A DNA stretch of 64,000 bases from Amoebidium appalachense (taxonomy: Eukaryota; Ichthyosporea), in NCBI GenBank assembly GCA_963693365.1, contig CAVNZM010000010.1, forward strand, positions 5,580,001 through 5,644,000, read 5' to 3'. The translations under genes were made by a program, and so were the position numbers. The notes under the pieces are model-generated. The model saw nothing but the letters and a program-made list of their open reading frames with translations, searched no databases and was not told where the DNA came from. Of the stretch, positions 63,921 to 64,000 are shown in pieces; the first letter of the stretch is position 1, and the number at the start of each line of letters is the position of its first letter.

Positions 63921-64000
63921 GGGGTGGGTGGGTGGGTGGGTGGGTGGGTGGGTGGGTGGGTGGGTGGGTGGGTGGGTGGGTGGGTGGGTGGGTGGGTGGG
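63921..64000. repeat. (GGGT)n tetranucleotide repeat to the window edge
   Basis: About 19 near-perfect GGGT units running to the last base. Such G-rich DNA can form G-quadruplexes. Whether it continues cannot be seen. Confidence 0.9.

Overview
The window is nuclear DNA from an intron-rich eukaryote. Six gene models can be supported, five of them split by GT-AG introns, and every splice site was placed by reading frame and phase. Coding exons are short (24 to 785 nt, most 60 to 250) and free of repeats. Introns average roughly 450 to 950 nt and are loaded with poly(C)/poly(G), (CA)n/(GT)n, (TA)n and mixed homopolymers. All three standard stop codons are used (TGA, TAA and TAG), so the genetic code looks standard. 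The gene set (ASPM, proteasome beta-1, importin alpha, a bZIP factor of the ATF/Jun/Fos type, a sacsin-like ATPase and a HIBCH-fold protein) is broadly eukaryotic. I cannot name the organism from sequence alone; nothing is prokaryotic or viral.

Layout. 382-8622 (+) is the 3' part of an ASPM-like gene: calmodulin-binding IQ repeats followed by the C-terminal helical/armadillo domain. 8623-10936 is repeat-poor intergenic DNA. 10937-11923 (+) is an intronless multi-pass membrane protein. 11924-15651 is intergenic, with a GA-rich tract at 13497-14110. 15652-29826 (+) is a 16-exon gene for a sacsin-type GHKL ATPase of about 1,550 residues. 29827-31597 separates two convergent gene ends. 31598-36995 (-) is a complete six-exon proteasome beta-1 (PSMB6) gene. 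36996-38572 is a divergent intergenic interval. 38573-39299 (+) holds two uncertain exons. 40490-51501 (+) is a 14-exon HIBCH/enoyl-CoA hydratase-fold gene whose catalytic segment is lost, possibly the mitoribosomal protein mS47. 51502-54281 separates convergent gene ends and contains a 1-kb GA-rich tract. 54282-56306 (-) is a three-exon bZIP gene. 56307-61825 is intergenic, repeat-poor first and then with a CT-rich block at 59790-60607. 61826-63414 (-) holds the last two exons of importin alpha, and the rest lies beyond the window edge. The window ends in a (GGGT)n tract.

The genes are unrelated housekeeping and regulatory loci (spindle, proteolysis, nuclear import, transcription) with no operon-like logic. 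The most unusual thing is the architecture of the non-coding DNA. On the sense strand, many donors run straight into (GT)n, and many acceptors are the end of a C(n)-(CA)n-AG tract. Kilobase GA/CT tracts are confined to intergenic gaps, and composite C(n)A(n)/T(n)G(n) homopolymers recur with one polarity. I found no tRNA, rRNA, CRISPR array or recognisable transposon.
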